The notes under the pieces were generated by a model. It was not told the origin of the DNA, ran no database searches, and saw only the letters and a program-made list of their open reading frames with translations. Of a DNA stretch of 64,000 nucleotides, positions 35,350-44,406 are shown in pieces (positions within the stretch are counted from its first letter, which is position 1; each line of letters starts with the position of its first letter). A program made the position numbers and the translations under genes. Source of the stretch: UBA7672 sp047601145 (GTDB lineage: Bacteria; Pseudomonadota; Alphaproteobacteria; Caulobacterales; Hyphomonadaceae); assembly GCA_047601145.1 (NCBI GenBank), contig JASGJW010000001.1, positions 310,001-374,000 on the forward strand, in the 5' to 3' direction.

Positions 35350-37056
35350 ATGGTTCCGTCTGTCCGGCTTGGAATCGGCGTGTTTTTGCTTACTTCGATG
35401 CTGGCAGCCACATCATGCCTTCCGCTCAGCGATACGCGCGCGGGATTGGCGACAGCTGCTCCACTGCCATGCTCGGACATGGCAGGCCTTACCGTGCCGG
35501 CAAGCCAAATCCGGCTGCCGACCTCCGGCGCACGTGTCACGGAAAGCCGGATCGTTGATGCTTCGGGAAGCGGCGCAGCCTTACGTCCCGAGCACTGTCT
35601 CGTCTCCGGCGAGATTGGCCCGGTGGATCCATCAGCGCCCAGCATCCGTTTCAGGATCGCCCTGCCCTCAACCTGGAACGGAAAGGTTCTGATGCTGGGC
35701 GGCGGAGGACTAGATGGCAGCGTTCCCGACGTAACCGGCAACGTCTCCGCCGGCCCCGGGGATCAGCCAATTCCCCTCGCGCGCGGTTACGCCGTGTTCG
35801 GCAGCGATTCAGGTCACCAGGCAGGCGCACTCGCCAGCCTTGATGCGTCTTTTGGGCTAAATGAGGAGGCGCTCAACAACTACAACTCCGGCGACGCTTT
35901 GAAGAAGACACGCGATGCTGCGGTCGTGCTGATCACGGCGCGCTATGGCCTTGCACCCGTGCGCTCATACTTTTCAGGTGGCTCAACTGGGGGGCGCGAG
36001 GCGCTCACGGCCATACAACGCTGGCCGGCGGACTGGGACGGGGCAATAGCCTGGTATCCTGCGCGCGCCGGCATCGTCAGCATTCTGGGGGGCCATCGCA
36101 TGAGCCGGGCGCTTGCCCAACCTGGCGCCTATCCGAACGCCGCCAAGCGGGATGCACTGTTCAGATCAGCAATGCAGAGCTGCGATGCGCTCGATGGCGT
36201 TGTGGATGGTCTCATCAGTCATCAGGACAAGTGCAACGCCATATTCGATCCATCGACCGCAATGCTCGACGGCCGGCCTCTTCGCTGCGCGGGAGGCGCA
36301 GATACGGGGGATATGTGTTTGTCCGACGCCCAGATCACCGCGATGAAAGTGATCAACACGCCGACCCGCCTCAGCTATCTTGCGAGCGGAGAGACCCAGC
36401 ACCCAGGTTACAACATCTGGGGCGCAGACACCGGCATCTACACACGGACAACGCCGATTGAGGGCACGGTCAGCTTCCTTGCCTTCAACCGGTCAGCTCC
36501 GAAGCTGCCAATGCCTTCGGATGCGCCTTACATCAGCATCTACACAGACCAATGGATCAAGTACCACGTCACACGTGATCCTTCCTATGACACCCTGTCA
36601 CTTGACCCCGAGAACCCGGGCGCCTGGGCGGACCGGATCAGCTATCTCAGCATCGCACTCGACGCCAAGACAGATCTCTCAGCGTTCGCGGCCAAGGGTG
36701 GCAAACTATTGATGGCCCACGGCCTCAACGACATCCTCGTGAGCTCTCGCTCCACCCGCGATTACTACCACACGCTTGTCCGCCAGCTGGGAATGGAAAC
36801 TGTGCGTCGTTCCATCCGCTATTACGAAGTGCCGGGATACAATCACGCCGCTAGCAGTGTGTTCAACGCGACGTGGGACTCGCTCTCGGCGCTGGAGAAT
36901 TGGGTCGAAGGGGGGATCGCTCCCGCAAACCAGATCACGACCGACACAGTCGGCGTTCCTGGCCGCACGCGCCCGCTTTGTGAATATCCGAAGTGGCCGA
37001 GATACACAGGCAGCGGGGACGTAAACGCTGCTTCCTCATTTGTATGCGCAGATTGA
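35350..37056 (+). CDS. Tannase/feruloyl-esterase-family lipoprotein
   Basis: This protein of about 568 residues has a lipobox (LAATSC near residue 23) and an alpha/beta-hydrolase fold of the tannase/feruloyl esterase family. The nucleophile is in SYFSGGSTGGREALTAIQRW, the acid in HGLNDILVSS and the His in GYNHAASS. The family's CS-D-HC disulfide is missing: the residue before Ser is Gly and the one after His is Ala. Both cysteines are gone together. The ATG at 35350 has GGAG five bases upstream. It likely hydrolyses an ester taken up by the neighbouring receptor. Confidence 0.85.
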   Translation: MVPSVRLGIGVFLLTSMLAATSCLPLSDTRAGLATAAPLPCSDMAGLTVPASQIRLPTSGARVTESRIVDASGSGAALRPEHCLVSGEIGPVDPSAPSIRFRIALPSTWNGKVLMLGGGGLDGSVPDVTGNVSAGPGDQPIPLARGYAVFGSDSGHQAGALASLDASFGLNEEALNNYNSGDALKKTRDAAVVLITARYGLAPVRSYFSGGSTGGREALTAIQRWPADWDGAIAWYPARAGIVSILGGHRMSRALAQPGAYPNAAKRDALFRSAMQSCDALDGVVDGLISHQDKCNAIFDPSTAMLDGRPLRCAGGADTGDMCLSDAQITAMKVINTPTRLSYLASGETQHPGYNIWGADTGIYTRTTPIEGTVSFLAFNRSAPKLPMPSDAPYISIYTDQWIKYHVTRDPSYDTLSLDPENPGAWADRISYLSIALDAKTDLSAFAAKGGKLLMAHGLNDILVSSRSTRDYYHTLVRQLGMETVRRSIRYYEVPGYNHAASSVFNATWDSLSALENWVEGGIAPANQITTDTVGVPGRTRPLCEYPKWPRYTGSGDVNAASSFVCAD

Positions 37057-37391
37057 GAGACCTACCAACCGGGCGGCGCGAGGTTGTTACCTTCGTGTCC
37101 GCCTACAGAAGCGATTTTCGCTCCAGTTTACAGGCAGTTGGAGATCTACCGCGCTGCGCGCCCCTCATTTCAACCCACATCTAAGAGTCTGATGGTCCGA
37201 AATAACTCGCAGGCATATGCGTGATCGGACAAGCGTGATGCGCAGGCCAAACAGGAGGATCCCATCGATCAGGCAACAGCTGCTCCGGCCAGGGCTCGTC
37301 CGTCCGAGGGCGTCTTCTCCACGGTCCATAGCTAGCGAAGCAGCAATGTAGACGCCGTGGGCAGCATGCCCGAGCTAACAGCGCGAATGGA
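37057..37391. other. Intergenic region between converging genes
   Basis: This 335-base stretch lies between the ends of the esterase (plus) and the lipoprotein pseudogene (minus). I see no gene, RNA or convincing terminator hairpin in it. Confidence 0.5.
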
Positions 37392-38547
37392 TCACGGCTC
37401 AATCAATGCAGTCGAGCCGTACGAACGATCGATGGAGTGGTGCGTACCATCGCTGTCGTTGGCTTGATATTCATTCCAGGCGACAAGGAAGCCGCTGTTC
37501 CAGGGGCGGATAGAAGGAATAGAGGATTGCGTCGGCGTGTTGGTCAGGCGGCGGATCAGCCCCTGTTCCTCGCCGCCAGAACCGAAGAACTGCGCATAGA
37601 GTTCGCTCTGGCCTTCCTCGCTATCACACCAGACGAGCGCCAGTTGATCGCCGTTCCATGACAGGTACGCGCCGATGGAGGATGCCTGCGTGTGGGTGAT
37701 GCGCCGCTCCGGCAACGCGTGGCCATTATAGAGATCCGAGGTCAGCATTGTCCCGAGATACACTTCATCATTTCCATCGCGCTTGTCCCACCAAGTAATT
37801 GCCGCAACGCCACGGTCACTGATGCCGATATCGGGATAGACGCTGTCGAACCCGTCCGCGCGGATCGGCTGCAGCCATTGCACGCCGGGATCGCCGATGA
37901 CGAGAAGCCGGATCTCGCTAGCCTTCGTATCCACACGCGCATCGTAGATAACGTAGAACAGGCCCTTCGCATCGACGGCGGCGTTGAGATTTCCAGGTAG
38001 TGTCGCTGGCCATGCCAACGCGCTTGGCGGCCATTACAACATTGCCGTCCGCGTCGAAGCGCTCGGCAAAGACCTCAATCGCCTGGTGCTTTTCGATCCA
38101 GGCCACGCAGATCACGTCGTTGGAGACGCGAACGACTGGATTGCGGGCTGAACCATGAACCGCATCGAGCTGGCGCTTCCAGACGACCCGACCCTGCGTG
38201 TCCGTTCGCGCAAGCCACGCCGTCAGGCTCCCGTTCGCGACATCCTTCTCATACCAGGCCAGTAGCGGATCACCTTCAACGAATTGCAGGTCGGGTTCAT
38301 ATGCGTAGCGCTGGCCGTCCGTAATCTGGTGTGGAGAACCCGCTGCGCGGCCTGCGCTGTCGAGCGCCTGCAGGAAGATGGCGTCGGCGCCGGTTACGCC
38401 GCCGTGCCACGCGACAGCGGCGCGATCCTTGTCCACAGCGAGCGAAAGCTCGTACGCCTTCATGTTTGCCGGGCTGACCGCCTGCAAGCTGACGCACCCG
38501 ACCAGCGTCAAACAGAACGTCACGCAAAGAAGGGCTGTCCTAAGCAT
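37392..38547 (-). pseudogene. Frameshifted secreted lipoprotein, last gene of the hmu-like operon
   Basis: The start (ATG at 38547) encodes a lipoprotein signal (LLCVTFCLTLVGCVS). The following 170 residues contain repeated short strands with W/Y motifs such as AAVAWHGGVTG and DPLLAWYEKDV, suggesting a beta-propeller-like repeat protein. Near 38010-38020 the frame shifts by one base: one frame ends RVGMASDTTWKSQ, the other continues AWPATLPGNLNAAVDAKG and repeats the same strand pattern to the stop at 37392. Joined, it would be about 384 residues. It overlaps the chelatase gene end by 8 bases, so it belongs to that operon. Function is not recognised. The shift could be an assembly error. Confidence 0.65.
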
Positions 38548-41500
38548 TTGCGCGGAAAACGCCTCGCCAGCGCCAGCCAATCATCAGGCCGAACACCAGA
38601 ATGGCGGGCCAGGCCAGCTCCCAGCCGGCAAGCGTAACCGGCTCGGCGACGGCGGCGGCTTCCGGCTTGGGCTGCGTTCGCTTCTCTTCGGTCATGACCT
38701 GGCCTTCGAGCTGCTTCGGCTCGGCTTTCGCGACATCTTGTGGCTTTGGCTCCTCTGGCGCCGGCTGGGTCTGAGTCGTAGCCGCCGGGGCTGGAGCCGT
38801 GGCTGCAAGAGCGCGTGCAGCCTCGACATCGTCGCGGCTTGCTGCCTGCTTTGCGTCTTCCGCAGCATCGTTGCGCTTGGCGAAAGCACGCAGTTCTTCG
38901 GCTGCCTCTGCAACCGTCCTGCCCATCGCCTGCTCCAGCTTGGCGCGAGCGCTGTCGATTGCCGGGGCCGGGATGTTTGCTTTGGCTGCTTCCTGCATCA
39001 CGTATTCAAGCAGCCGACCGTTGCCACAGCTCACCTCCGTACAGCTGACGCCGTGCGTATTGATGCTTTCGATGTACTCGCTCAGCAGCCTGGCCTTGGT
39101 CGCCTCGTCTGCGTTCCAGTGATCCTTGCGGATCGTCTCGATCATGCGCGCCGTGATGTCCTGGAAGGCGAAGGGCGACTTGTCCTCGAAGAACTGCTTC
39201 ATGCCGAGGTTCTGCTTGTCCTCGATGTATGTCTCGTAGGTCGCCTGCCACATCGCATCGTCGACAACCGTATCGACGGTGGCGTCCCAGCCCCACAGAT
39301 ACTCGACAAACTCGCGCATGGCCCCTGCGCCGGCATAACCTTCCTTCTGCATCCCCTTGATCCAGGTCGGGTTCACATAGCGGGAGCGGAACTCCTGCCC
39401 CACGAACTTGTCGAGGCTGGTCATCTCTGGCTTGCCTGGATCGCGCGTGTTGGTAACCAGCGTTTCGGGCGTGCTCCCGCTGATCGAGCGGATCGCGTTG
39501 GAAAGCCCGCCCATGTACATGAACATGTCGTCGTTATCGAGCGCGCCATAGAGCGCCGTTGAGGATGAATGCACGACGGTATCGACATCCGACAGCGTCA
39601 GACGGAAGGCATCTTCCATCGACTCCCCCCAGAAGCCGTTGCCATAGCCATGGCCCATCTTGCGGATGTACTCGTTCGCCATACCGGCTTCGCTGTCCCA
39701 CGAGCCGGAAGCAGCTGCGATGCCTGAGGTGTTGAGATTGAACGTGCCCGGCGGCTCGTCGAAGATGCGCACGCCCGCCATGCGATCCGCATCGTCGGCC
39801 TTGTAACCCTTGGCGATCAGCGCTTTCTTCGTCGCGAGATAGTGCTTGCGCACGAGGTTGTCGGCTTCGTCCATCACCTTCACGCGCTGGACGGCCAGAT
39901 CCATCAGCACGGTGACGTTGTTGAACATCCCCTCGGCGGCGGATGCGATGACGATGTCCACGCGGGGACGTCCAAGGTTTTCGCGCGGGATCACCTCGAC
40001 ACCGACGACCTTGCCCCGCTCGTTCCAGATCGGCTTCGTTCCGAGCAGGTAAAAGATCTGCGATTCCAGCACGCCCTCATGGCGCATGGTCTCGTCGCCC
40101 CAGATCACGAACGAGACCTTCTCCGGGTATTTCCCGTATTTCTTCAGATGATCCTGCAGCATCTGCTCAGCGAGCTTGGAGCCCATTTCCCACGCCGCAG
40201 GCTTTGGGACCTTGTCCGGGTCGATGCCGTAGAAATTGTTGCCCGTCGCATACGCATCGGGATTGCGGATCGGCTCGCCACCCATGCCCGCTGGCACAAA
40301 GCGCCCGTCCAGTGCTTTCACCAGTCCTTCCAGCTCACGCGGGCCGGAGTCCGTGATGCGTTTTTCCATGTCTGCCGACATCACCGCCCGCGCATCGGGC
40401 AATGCGGAACGATCCACGGCCACGACCGCTTTCACCGTGCTTGCGATTGCGTCCTTCTCTGGCGTCCGTCCGAAGGCATGCAGGCCATAGGGGATCGTCT
40501 CAGCCTTCAGGTCGATGAGGTAGGTCTCGATGCGGTGGAGGTCTTCGTCGCTCCATTCCTTGTCCGCAGGCAGGCTGAGGTCCTTCGCGATCCCGAGCGC
40601 CACGGCCTGGTCGCGCACTTCCTTGCCGAACGCCGCCGCCAGTTCCGGGTTCTTGGTTTCGTTCTGCGAGTGGTTGTTCATCGCCTCGCTCAACTTGGCG
40701 AGATCTTCCGTCAGCCCGCCTTCCTTGAACGGCGGCACCATGTGATCGACCAGCGTGGCCATGCCCCGCCGCCGCGCGACCAGCCCCTCGCCGACAACAT
40801 CCACATTGTAGATATACGCATCTGGCAGGTCCGCAATCAGTGCGTCAGGCGCATCTTCCTCGCTCAGGCCGGCATCCTTGCCGTCCAGCCATTCCAGCGT
40901 GCCATGCGTGCCGATATGCACGACGGCATCGGCGCCGAACCCGTTGCGAAGCCACGCATAGGCGGCGGCGTACTGGTGATGCGGCGCCAGGTCCTTGGCG
41001 TGGTAGAGCTTGTCGAGGTCCTCGCCCCATGCGCGCGATGGCTGAGGCGTCAGCAGGATGTTGCCGTAGCGAACGCCTGGAATGACGAAGCTCGCCTGAC
41101 CGCCTTCTCGCACAAGCATCAGCTTCGAGTCTTCCGGCTGGCCCCAATCCTTCAGCATCTTGTCGCGCAGCGCCTTGGGATAGTCGTCCAGCCACTTGCG
41201 ATAGTCTGAAACCGGCACGCGCACTGCCCCGCCCTGCGCAATCATCTCCTGCAGTTCACCAGGCGCCGCGCCCATCACATTGCGCGCCTTGGTGGTGATG
41301 TCGTTCAGAATGCTGTCGGCATCCAGCGGTCCATTGCCTACGTCATACCCCTCGGCCTTCATCCGCTGGAGTATGTTCGAAAGCGACTCAGCGACATTGA
41401 GATAGCTCGCGCCGATATTCGCCTTGCCTGGCGGATAGTTGTAATAGATCAGCGCGATCTTCTTCTGGGCGTTGGAGATGCGTCGCAGCTCGGCGTAGCG

Positions 41501-42616
41501 AATAGCGCGTGCCACCGCCATTTCCACCCGCGACTGGATCGGGCTGGTGATGACGGAGGTCAGTCCTGTCGCCTTGTCCTGCAGCTTCTCCTTCGTGCCC
41601 ACAACGATGGGCGCAATCGTTCCCGCCAGCTCCGGCACGGCGAGATTGAACGTGCCCTCGAATAGCGAAAGGCCAGTAGGCGATTCACGCCAGTCCTTCT
41701 CGCTGCGCCCATAAAGGCTGATCAGGTTGATCGTCGGGATGTCGATCTTTTCCATCAGCTTCGGCGCGTTGGTGTCCGCAAACTGGAAATTGCCGCCCAG
41801 CGCCACGTCGGCGCGCGGCTTGCCATTCTTGTCCTTCAGCAGGAGGTCGAACGAGACAGCGCCGGGATAGCCAAATACCGGGATCGGATCGCCGCCCTGC
41901 TTTTCCACCTCGGCGATCAGTGCGTTCAGCAGTCCGGTGTCGCCGCTATAGTAGGTCGCCTTGAAAAAGCTGACGGCCACACGCGGAGCGCCGGGATGCT
42001 TCTTGCCGTTCGCCGACCGCCAGGCATCGAACTCATCCCAGGTCGCGAAAACACGTCCCGTCTTTCCATCGGGATAGTAGTAGCCGAAGTCGAGCGAGGT
42101 CTGCGGCGCCGGCAGCGAGAGACCACGCACGCCTGCGCGCATCAGCGCCAGCTTCATCAATGCGAGCTGGTTCTGCGGCCCCGAATGCTGCCAGTACGCC
42201 CTCGCCTGCCGGTCGAACTCGACGCCCTGGCCCTTGTAGACGTCCTGCCCGATCAGGCCTTCGCCGACGCCCAGCACCTTGCCGCTCTTCAGGATGTCCT
42301 TGAGGAGATCGGTTTTATGTTCCGTGTTGAAGCGCCAAAGCATCTGCTCGTTCATTGTGTCGAAGACGAGCACGTCGCTGTTCTCAAGCTCCGCCGCCTT
42401 GACGTCGTCGAACGTGGATTCCGCCAGCAGGTTCAGCTCGACCAGCCCGCGCAGGTCAGGTCTCTCATTCAGCAACTGCTCGAAAGCGGCAAGCGTGCCG
42501 GGAATATTGCCGTCGGAAAACAGGTAGGAGATCCGCACGCGCTCCTGCGCCACGGCAATCGCCGGCGCCAGCAGCGCCAGGAAGAGAAGACTAAGGAACC
42601 GGTTGAGGCGGGACAT
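38540..42616 (-). CDS. hmuS: Exported CobN-like chelatase homologue (HmuS-like)
   Basis: This protein of about 1358 residues belongs to the CobN/magnesium-chelatase H-subunit family; typical blocks are HIGTHGTLEWLDGKDAGLSE, FVIWGDETMRHEGVLESQIF, SSSTALYGALDNDDMFMYMG and FVEYLWGWDATV. Unlike biosynthetic CobN, it has an N-terminal signal peptide (RFLSLLFLALLAPAIAVAQ) and a C-terminal membrane helix (AWPAILVFGLMIGWRW), so the body should be periplasmic and membrane-anchored. That layout, with a TonB receptor, an ExbB-like protein and a DUF2149 protein, matches HmuS of Bacteroidota heme-uptake operons. A role in metalloporphyrin or corrinoid handling is inferred. The start at 42616 overlaps the DUF2149 gene by 26 bases. 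Confidence 0.8.
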   Translation of the reverse strand: MSRLNRFLSLLFLALLAPAIAVAQERVRISYLFSDGNIPGTLAAFEQLLNERPDLRGLVELNLLAESTFDDVKAAELENSDVLVFDTMNEQMLWRFNTEHKTDLLKDILKSGKVLGVGEGLIGQDVYKGQGVEFDRQARAYWQHSGPQNQLALMKLALMRAGVRGLSLPAPQTSLDFGYYYPDGKTGRVFATWDEFDAWRSANGKKHPGAPRVAVSFFKATYYSGDTGLLNALIAEVEKQGGDPIPVFGYPGAVSFDLLLKDKNGKPRADVALGGNFQFADTNAPKLMEKIDIPTINLISLYGRSEKDWRESPTGLSLFEGTFNLAVPELAGTIAPIVVGTKEKLQDKATGLTSVITSPIQSRVEMAVARAIRYAELRRISNAQKKIALIYYNYPPGKANIGASYLNVAESLSNILQRMKAEGYDVGNGPLDADSILNDITTKARNVMGAAPGELQEMIAQGGAVRVPVSDYRKWLDDYPKALRDKMLKDWGQPEDSKLMLVREGGQASFVIPGVRYGNILLTPQPSRAWGEDLDKLYHAKDLAPHHQYAAAYAWLRNGFGADAVVHIGTHGTLEWLDGKDAGLSEEDAPDALIADLPDAYIYNVDVVGEGLVARRRGMATLVDHMVPPFKEGGLTEDLAKLSEAMNNHSQNETKNPELAAAFGKEVRDQAVALGIAKDLSLPADKEWSDEDLHRIETYLIDLKAETIPYGLHAFGRTPEKDAIASTVKAVVAVDRSALPDARAVMSADMEKRITDSGPRELEGLVKALDGRFVPAGMGGEPIRNPDAYATGNNFYGIDPDKVPKPAAWEMGSKLAEQMLQDHLKKYGKYPEKVSFVIWGDETMRHEGVLESQIFYLLGTKPIWNERGKVVGVEVIPRENLGRPRVDIVIASAAEGMFNNVTVLMDLAVQRVKVMDEADNLVRKHYLATKKALIAKGYKADDADRMAGVRIFDEPPGTFNLNTSGIAAASGSWDSEAGMANEYIRKMGHGYGNGFWGESMEDAFRLTLSDVDTVVHSSSTALYGALDNDDMFMYMGGLSNAIRSISGSTPETLVTNTRDPGKPEMTSLDKFVGQEFRSRYVNPTWIKGMQKEGYAGAGAMREFVEYLWGWDATVDTVVDDAMWQATYETYIEDKQNLGMKQFFEDKSPFAFQDITARMIETIRKDHWNADEATKARLLSEYIESINTHGVSCTEVSCGNGRLLEYVMQEAAKANIPAPAIDSARAKLEQAMGRTVAEAAEELRAFAKRNDAAEDAKQAASRDDVEAARALAATAPAPAATTQTQPAPEEPKPQDVAKAEPKQLEGQVMTEEKRTQPKPEAAAVAEPVTLAGWELAWPAILVFGLMIGWRWRGVFRANA

Positions 42617-42980
42617 CGGTCTGCGCTTCGCCGGGGTTCGCGCCGGAGGTGTCCGGCACATAGATCACCTGCCCATTCGCCAGCCGGTAGGCCGTGCCAA
42701 GGCGCGTCCCGTCGCCCTTGCCCGTTTCACCGCTGAGCTTGTAGGCCGTGATGGTCTCGCCTTTCTTGACGATGATTTCCTGCTGGCCATTGGCGTCGGT
42801 CTTCACCATGGTGACTTCGCTCGAAGCGTTCATCAGGTCGCCCATGTTGTAGACCGAGAACATCGTGATCATCAGGCCGACGATGAACACGATCGACACG
42901 TCAAACAGGTTCGCGACGCCCGAAAGTGGATCTTCTTCCGCCGGCTCCTCCGGCGCTGCGAGCTTGAGGAAGCGCCCCAT
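42591..42980 (-). CDS. hmuV: DUF2149 membrane protein (HmuV-like)
   Basis: This 129-residue protein has an N-terminal cytoplasmic segment, one membrane helix (LFDVSIVFIVGLMITMFSVY) and a periplasmic tail with GQQEIIVKKGETITAYKLSG, which is the DUF2149 pattern. The topology is like ExbD, and DUF2149 genes occur beside ExbB-like genes in hmu-type operons. It probably partners with the channel protein encoded just upstream to energise outer-membrane uptake. Its start overlaps the channel gene stop. Confidence 0.75.
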   Translation of the reverse strand: MGRFLKLAAPEEPAEEDPLSGVANLFDVSIVFIVGLMITMFSVYNMGDLMNASSEVTMVKTDANGQQEIIVKKGETITAYKLSGETGKGDGTRLGTAYRLANGQVIYVPDTSGANPGEAQTDVPPQPVP

Positions 42981-43600
42981 CAGCGCGCCTCCAGTTCGGC
43001 GGCGACGACTTCCGCAAGATAGCGTTGCTCGCGGATCGACGCGCTGATCCAGCCCTGGCGCAAGGCCACGAGCGCGTAGGCGATGGTGCCTGTGGCGAGC
43101 CCGATGATCGTGGTCGTGAACGCGACAACCATCTGTCCCGCCATCGCCTGGAGATTTCCGCTCGACATCGCGGCCAGCGAAGACCCCATCGGGATCAGCG
43201 TTCCGATCAGGCCGAGACTCGGCCCAAGCTTCACAAGCGCGCGTGGCCCATCGAGCGCGTGGCGCAGCTTCTCCTCGTGCTCGGCGACAACGTTCTCAAG
43301 CCCGCCATGGCGCAGCGTGCCTGCGGAGTTCTGCTTCTGCAGGGCTCCCAGCAAACGGCTCAACGCTCCAGGAAGAACCCGTTTGCGATTGTCATCAGCT
43401 GCCAGCACCTGCCCTTGCTGCAACCACGCCTTGATGTCGAAGCCCGTATGCTCCTGCCGCCGGCGCACGGCTTCCATGAGCGAGTAGCCGACATAGTAGA
43501 GCGTTGCAGCCACGCACAGCCACAGCAACACCATCACGGGAAAGCGCAGGACCTGGCCCAGCGCGAAAAGTCCATTCTCGAGACCATCAAGCACGTTCAT
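42980..43600 (-). CDS. hmuU: MotA/TolQ/ExbB-type proton channel protein (HmuU-like)
   Basis: The 206-residue protein has three membrane helices. The signature region of the family reads LVKLGPSLGLIGTLIPMGSS, then FTTTIIGLATGTIAYAL. It should form a proton-driven complex with the DUF2149 protein at the inner membrane. The start ATG overlaps the upstream membrane-protein stop as ATGA at 43597-43600. A flagellar MotA is ruled out by its size and by the lack of a MotB gene. Confidence 0.82.
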   Translation of the reverse strand: MNVLDGLENGLFALGQVLRFPVMVLLWLCVAATLYYVGYSLMEAVRRRQEHTGFDIKAWLQQGQVLAADDNRKRVLPGALSRLLGALQKQNSAGTLRHGGLENVVAEHEEKLRHALDGPRALVKLGPSLGLIGTLIPMGSSLAAMSSGNLQAMAGQMVVAFTTTIIGLATGTIAYALVALRQGWISASIREQRYLAEVVAAELEAR

Positions 43601-44181
43601 CTACGCTTCCAGAATCCTCTCGCGCCGCCAATCAGCAGCGCCACCAACGGCACAAGCCACGCCCACACTGGTATCCCAGCTGCTGTCGCCTCATCCATCT
43701 GGTTGAGCGCCCGCGCCGATCGCCAACCTGCCAGCACGCCGGGCGCCGCCGCAACCACCGGCGCACTCCAGGCGACCACCAGCAGCGCAAAGTCGCGTGA
43801 CTGCGTTCCAGCAAACCTGGGTTCACGCGCGAACCAGATCGCAAGGAGCGGCGCGGCAAGCGCTATGACCGCTGCCAACCAGATATCCAACCCGCTTTGG
43901 ACATAGAGCGCGGCGCCGAGGCCGGCGCTGACCCCAGCCAGCAACAAACTGCCGACAATGGATCCGGCTCGCACCAGGCGCCACGCCGCCATGGTCATCA
44001 GGCCAATGCCGACCCATTCCATCTCGGTGGGTAGGAATCGCGTCGCCAGCACAAGCGCTGCAAACGGACCGACCAGCCAGATGAGGTCAGCCCAGCGCAC
44101 GCCAGATCGCGCTGCATGGCCGGCGGACGCGAGCATCGCCAGCAGCAGCATGATCGAAACGAGAAACGAGGAAATCACCAA
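43597..44181 (-). CDS. Multi-pass membrane protein of the hmu-like operon (HmuT-like position)
   Basis: This 194-residue hydrophobic protein has about six predicted membrane helices (for example SSFLVSIMLLLAMLASAGHA and WAWLVPLVALLIGGARGFWK) and no catalytic motif that I recognise. It lies between the TonB receptor and the ExbB-like gene, the place held by hmuT in Bacteroidota. It is translationally coupled to the ExbB-like gene. Function is not known to me; the assignment rests on position and topology. Confidence 0.6.
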   Translation of the reverse strand: MVISSFLVSIMLLLAMLASAGHAARSGVRWADLIWLVGPFAALVLATRFLPTEMEWVGIGLMTMAAWRLVRAGSIVGSLLLAGVSAGLGAALYVQSGLDIWLAAVIALAAPLLAIWFAREPRFAGTQSRDFALLVVAWSAPVVAAAPGVLAGWRSARALNQMDEATAAGIPVWAWLVPLVALLIGGARGFWKRR

Positions 44182-44289
44182 CGCAACCAGAACCCCTTGT
44201 CCTCACCTGATAGCCTCTGACGCGCCCGGGGCGAAGCGTCACCGGACAGCTTTATCCGCGCCTTCTTGTGGGCGCTGAAAATGCAAATG

Positions 44290-44323
44290 GCCGCTGCGGA
44301 TATGGTCTCCCACCCGCAGCGGC
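44290..44323 (-). terminator. Stem-loop between TonB receptor and downstream operon genes (1)
   Basis: A perfect 10-bp stem (44290-44299 with 44314-44323, GCCGCTGCGG) has a 14-base loop. On the minus strand it is followed by CATTTGCATTTTC. It lies in the 225-base gap after the receptor gene. It could act as a partial terminator that lowers expression of the inner-membrane genes relative to the receptor. Confidence 0.6.
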
Positions 44324-44382
44324 AGTTGCAGTGGCCGTTCCCCACAGGAGGAGGCAAGCGAGGGCCGAACCACAATCAGAAG

Positions 44383-44403
44383 CAGGAGCGCCGGGCGCTC
44401 CTG
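44383..44403 (-). terminator. Stem-loop between TonB receptor and downstream operon genes (2)
   Basis: A 9-bp perfect stem (44383-44391 with 44395-44403, CAGGAGCGC) with a 3-base loop lies four bases after the receptor stop codon on the minus strand. The T-run is poor. It may stabilise the receptor message 3' end rather than terminate. Confidence 0.5.
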
Positions 44404-44406
44404 CAA

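Noticed and set aside
39842..41209. 455-codon plus-strand open frame inside the CobN homologue
   Set aside because: It is antisense to strongly conserved chelatase blocks and has no recognisable domain, so it is a codon-bias artefact.
38540..42616. CobN homologue as aerobic cobaltochelatase for cobalamin synthesis
   Set aside because: It has a signal peptide and a C-terminal membrane anchor. No cobS/cobT or corrin-pathway gene is nearby, whereas an ExbB-like gene and a TonB receptor are.
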